From JBILVQ01 sp044370375 (GTDB taxonomy: Bacteria > Bacteroidota > Bacteroidia > UBA4408), in the NCBI GenBank assembly GCA_044370375.1, contig JBILVQ010000139.1:1-7923 (forward strand): 7,923 bases of DNA, in the 5' to 3' direction. A program made the position numbers and the translations under genes. Numbering within the stretch: the first letter of the stretch is position 1; each line of letters begins with the position of its first letter. Positions 6,681-7,923 of this stretch are shown here, piece after piece. Below the pieces are notes generated by a model. The model was given only the letters and a program-made list of their open reading frames with translations, ran no database searches and had not been told where the DNA came from.

Positions 6681-7100
6681 TTATTGCTTGAAGCTAATTA
6701 ATAACACACAACAACCCGATGGCGCCTTATCGGGCATCAATGTGGCTTCAATGGTGCAATCAAGGGTAGAAACAAACTTAAAATCCCAATAAGCCGCATT
6801 TTGCTGGTCGGCATTGGTGAACAATAAATTATGCTCCTGGTCGTAAATGGAAAAAACCATGTTTCCATCACCCAAGCTGGAGCAGCTGGAAATACGGTAG
6901 GTAGTGTTTCCGTAAAAAGTGGACTGAAATTCTGCAACTTCTTTATCCAACAATAAGGCTCGGTAATGTTGACCATCAGAAATGTACTTATTGGTCATGG
7001 TCTTCATGCAGGAATTCACAATGGTATCGCATTGTGCATGGGCTTTTTGGCTGAATAATCCCGCCAATAAAACAAAAGAAAAGAAAATATATTTTTTCAT
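6681..7100 (-). CDS. Small secreted six-cysteine protein of unknown function
   Basis: A 139-residue protein with a classic Sec signal peptide: MKK, a hydrophobic core (IFFSFVLLAGLF) and a signal peptidase I site after AHA at residue 22. The mature part, about 117 residues, has six cysteines (24, 31, 73, 115, 130, 131), an even number that would allow three disulfides in the periplasm or outside the cell. There is no lipobox. From about residue 60 onward the sequence alternates like a beta-sandwich (STFYGNTTYRIS, MVFSIYDQEHNLLFTN, CTIEATLM, CVLLISFK), loosely like pre-peptidase C-terminal (PPC) domains, but I cannot assign it to a named family. It starts 13 nt after the stop of the upstream gene, so the two are very likely co-transcribed, and it is followed by a terminator. 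The ATG start is well supported by the signal peptide. Confidence 0.82.
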   Translation of the reverse strand: MKKYIFFSFVLLAGLFSQKAHAQCDTIVNSCMKTMTNKYISDGQHYRALLLDKEVAEFQSTFYGNTTYRISSCSSLGDGNMVFSIYDQEHNLLFTNADQQNAAYWDFKFVSTLDCTIEATLMPDKAPSGCCVLLISFKQ

Positions 7101-7113
7101 AGTTTGTGCTCGG

Positions 7114-7923
7114 TTATTTAATCAAACTTGAACGGATGGCTGCAACCTTTTCGGTAATGGCTTTCAACTGTGCGTCAGAAATATCAACACTTGTGGTGCT
7201 GTTGATGGTAGTTGTTTTGTTAGCAACATCGGTAGTGGGTTTAACAAAAGTATAGGTAACTTTTATTTCCTCAAACTCACCATACAAATCAATCAGCTGG
7301 TCAACCAATTCTGTTTGTTGAGGATGATCGGGGTTTTGATAGTTTAGGGTAAGCAATCTTATAACGTGGTCCAAAGTAGTTTTTTGTTCGGCAACACGTG
7401 CAATTACATCCTTCTTATTCTTGAAATTATTCTTTAAAATGTTGGTTGTAAAATACATGGTTTCAATCCAACCACCTGCAATAATTAAACCGCTTTCCTG
7501 ACCTCGGTCGTTGTTTTTAAGATAAGCATCCGTGGCACGATAAGCACTGGAGAAAATGGAAAGTAAACTATCGTTAACGCCCATATTTTTTTCAAATCGT
7601 TTCATTAATCCTTCATCAAATGCTCCTGAAACACCGATGTCATCACTTAGTTTCTTTGATGCATTCAAATACCCTAGAGCGTCTTGTGTTTGGCCGTAAA
7701 TAATTACATAGCTCAAATCGGCACCATAAACACCGAGATTTACAGCCTTTTGAAACCCTGTTGAATAACTCGATAAAGATTGTGTAGCATTCAACAAATC
7801 TTTGTTGTAAGCTGCTCCGGATTGTTTTAGCAGCACAGAGGTTTGAATGGGCGAAGGAATACTGAACAACTGACCATTAACACTGATGAGGTTGGTCTTG
7901 TTGGAGTCAATGGTTTCCACTTC
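7114..7923 (-). CDS. Unrecognised, mostly helical protein, C-terminal 269 residues (5' end outside window)
   Basis: The reading frame is open through the right edge of the window, so the GTG at 7918-7920 is probably internal and the real start lies beyond 7923. The visible 269 residues have no transmembrane segment. They begin with a Ser/Pro-containing stretch (SVNGQLFSIPSPIQTS) and continue as a long, probably alpha-helical region (about 30-215) with conserved-looking patches such as NLGVYGADLSYV and IAGGWIETMYF. A Thr/Ser-rich spacer (about 228-246, TTDVANKTTTINSTTS) and a short C-terminal helix follow. I have the impression that similar proteins occur widely in Bacteroidota as hypothetical, often lipoprotein-like, proteins; the missing N-terminus would decide whether a lipobox is present. 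It forms an operon with the small secreted protein 13 nt downstream. No function can be assigned. Confidence 0.8.
   Translation of the reverse strand, partial: EVETIDSNKTNLISVNGQLFSIPSPIQTSVLLKQSGAAYNKDLLNATQSLSSYSTGFQKAVNLGVYGADLSYVIIYGQTQDALGYLNASKKLSDDIGVSGAFDEGLMKRFEKNMGVNDSLLSIFSSAYRATDAYLKNNDRGQESGLIIAGGWIETMYFTTNILKNNFKNKKDVIARVAEQKTTLDHVIRLLTLNYQNPDHPQQTELVDQLIDLYGEFEEIKVTYTFVKPTTDVANKTTTINSTTSVDISDAQLKAITEKVAAIRSSLIK

Overview
The window looks like chromosomal DNA from a member of the Bacteroidota. The evidence is a gingipain-type protease ending in a type IX secretion (T9SS) type A sorting domain, a promoter candidate of the Bacteroidota form (TTG, 19 nt, TAnnTTTG), near-absent Shine-Dalgarno sequences, AT-rich spacers, and a TerB-ABCG fusion of a kind I associate with this phylum. 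The genus cannot be named from what is visible. There are no RNA genes, insertion sequences or CRISPR arrays.

Left part (3-2117, + strand): the 3' portion of a large secreted C25 (gingipain-like) cysteine protease, cut by the window edge. The catalytic His and Cys lie in the first 45 residues. They are followed by Ig-like domains, a cleaved-adhesin/MAM-like jelly-roll and the T9SS sorting domain. Next comes a short spacer with a promoter candidate and a compact two-gene operon (2276-3219, + strand). This operon encodes a SiaB-type GHKL protein kinase and its substrate, a SiaC/DUF1987 phosphoprotein that keeps the phospho-acceptor threonine. It closes with a strong, symmetric terminator at 3236-3271.

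Middle: about 260 bp with no convincing gene (3272-3534) separates the converging transcription units. It is followed by a 1026-residue minus-strand protein (3535-6615) that joins a TerB-like domain, a beta-rich FHA-like region, an ABC ATPase and an ABCG-type membrane domain with a very large loop before the last helix.

Right part (6681-7923, - strand): a small secreted six-cysteine protein and, upstream of it, the C-terminal part of a larger unrecognised protein cut by the window edge. They are 13 nt apart and probably co-transcribed. A hairpin with a T-run ends this unit only 11 nt before the ABC start codon. The ABC gene is therefore either fed by controlled read-through or has its own promoter with the hairpin in its leader.

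The points most worth attention are the SiaB-SiaC pair without SiaA phosphatase or SiaD cyclase next to it, the architecture of the TerB/FHA-like/ABCG protein, and the hairpin at its 5' end. None is proven to be a new system from sequence alone.
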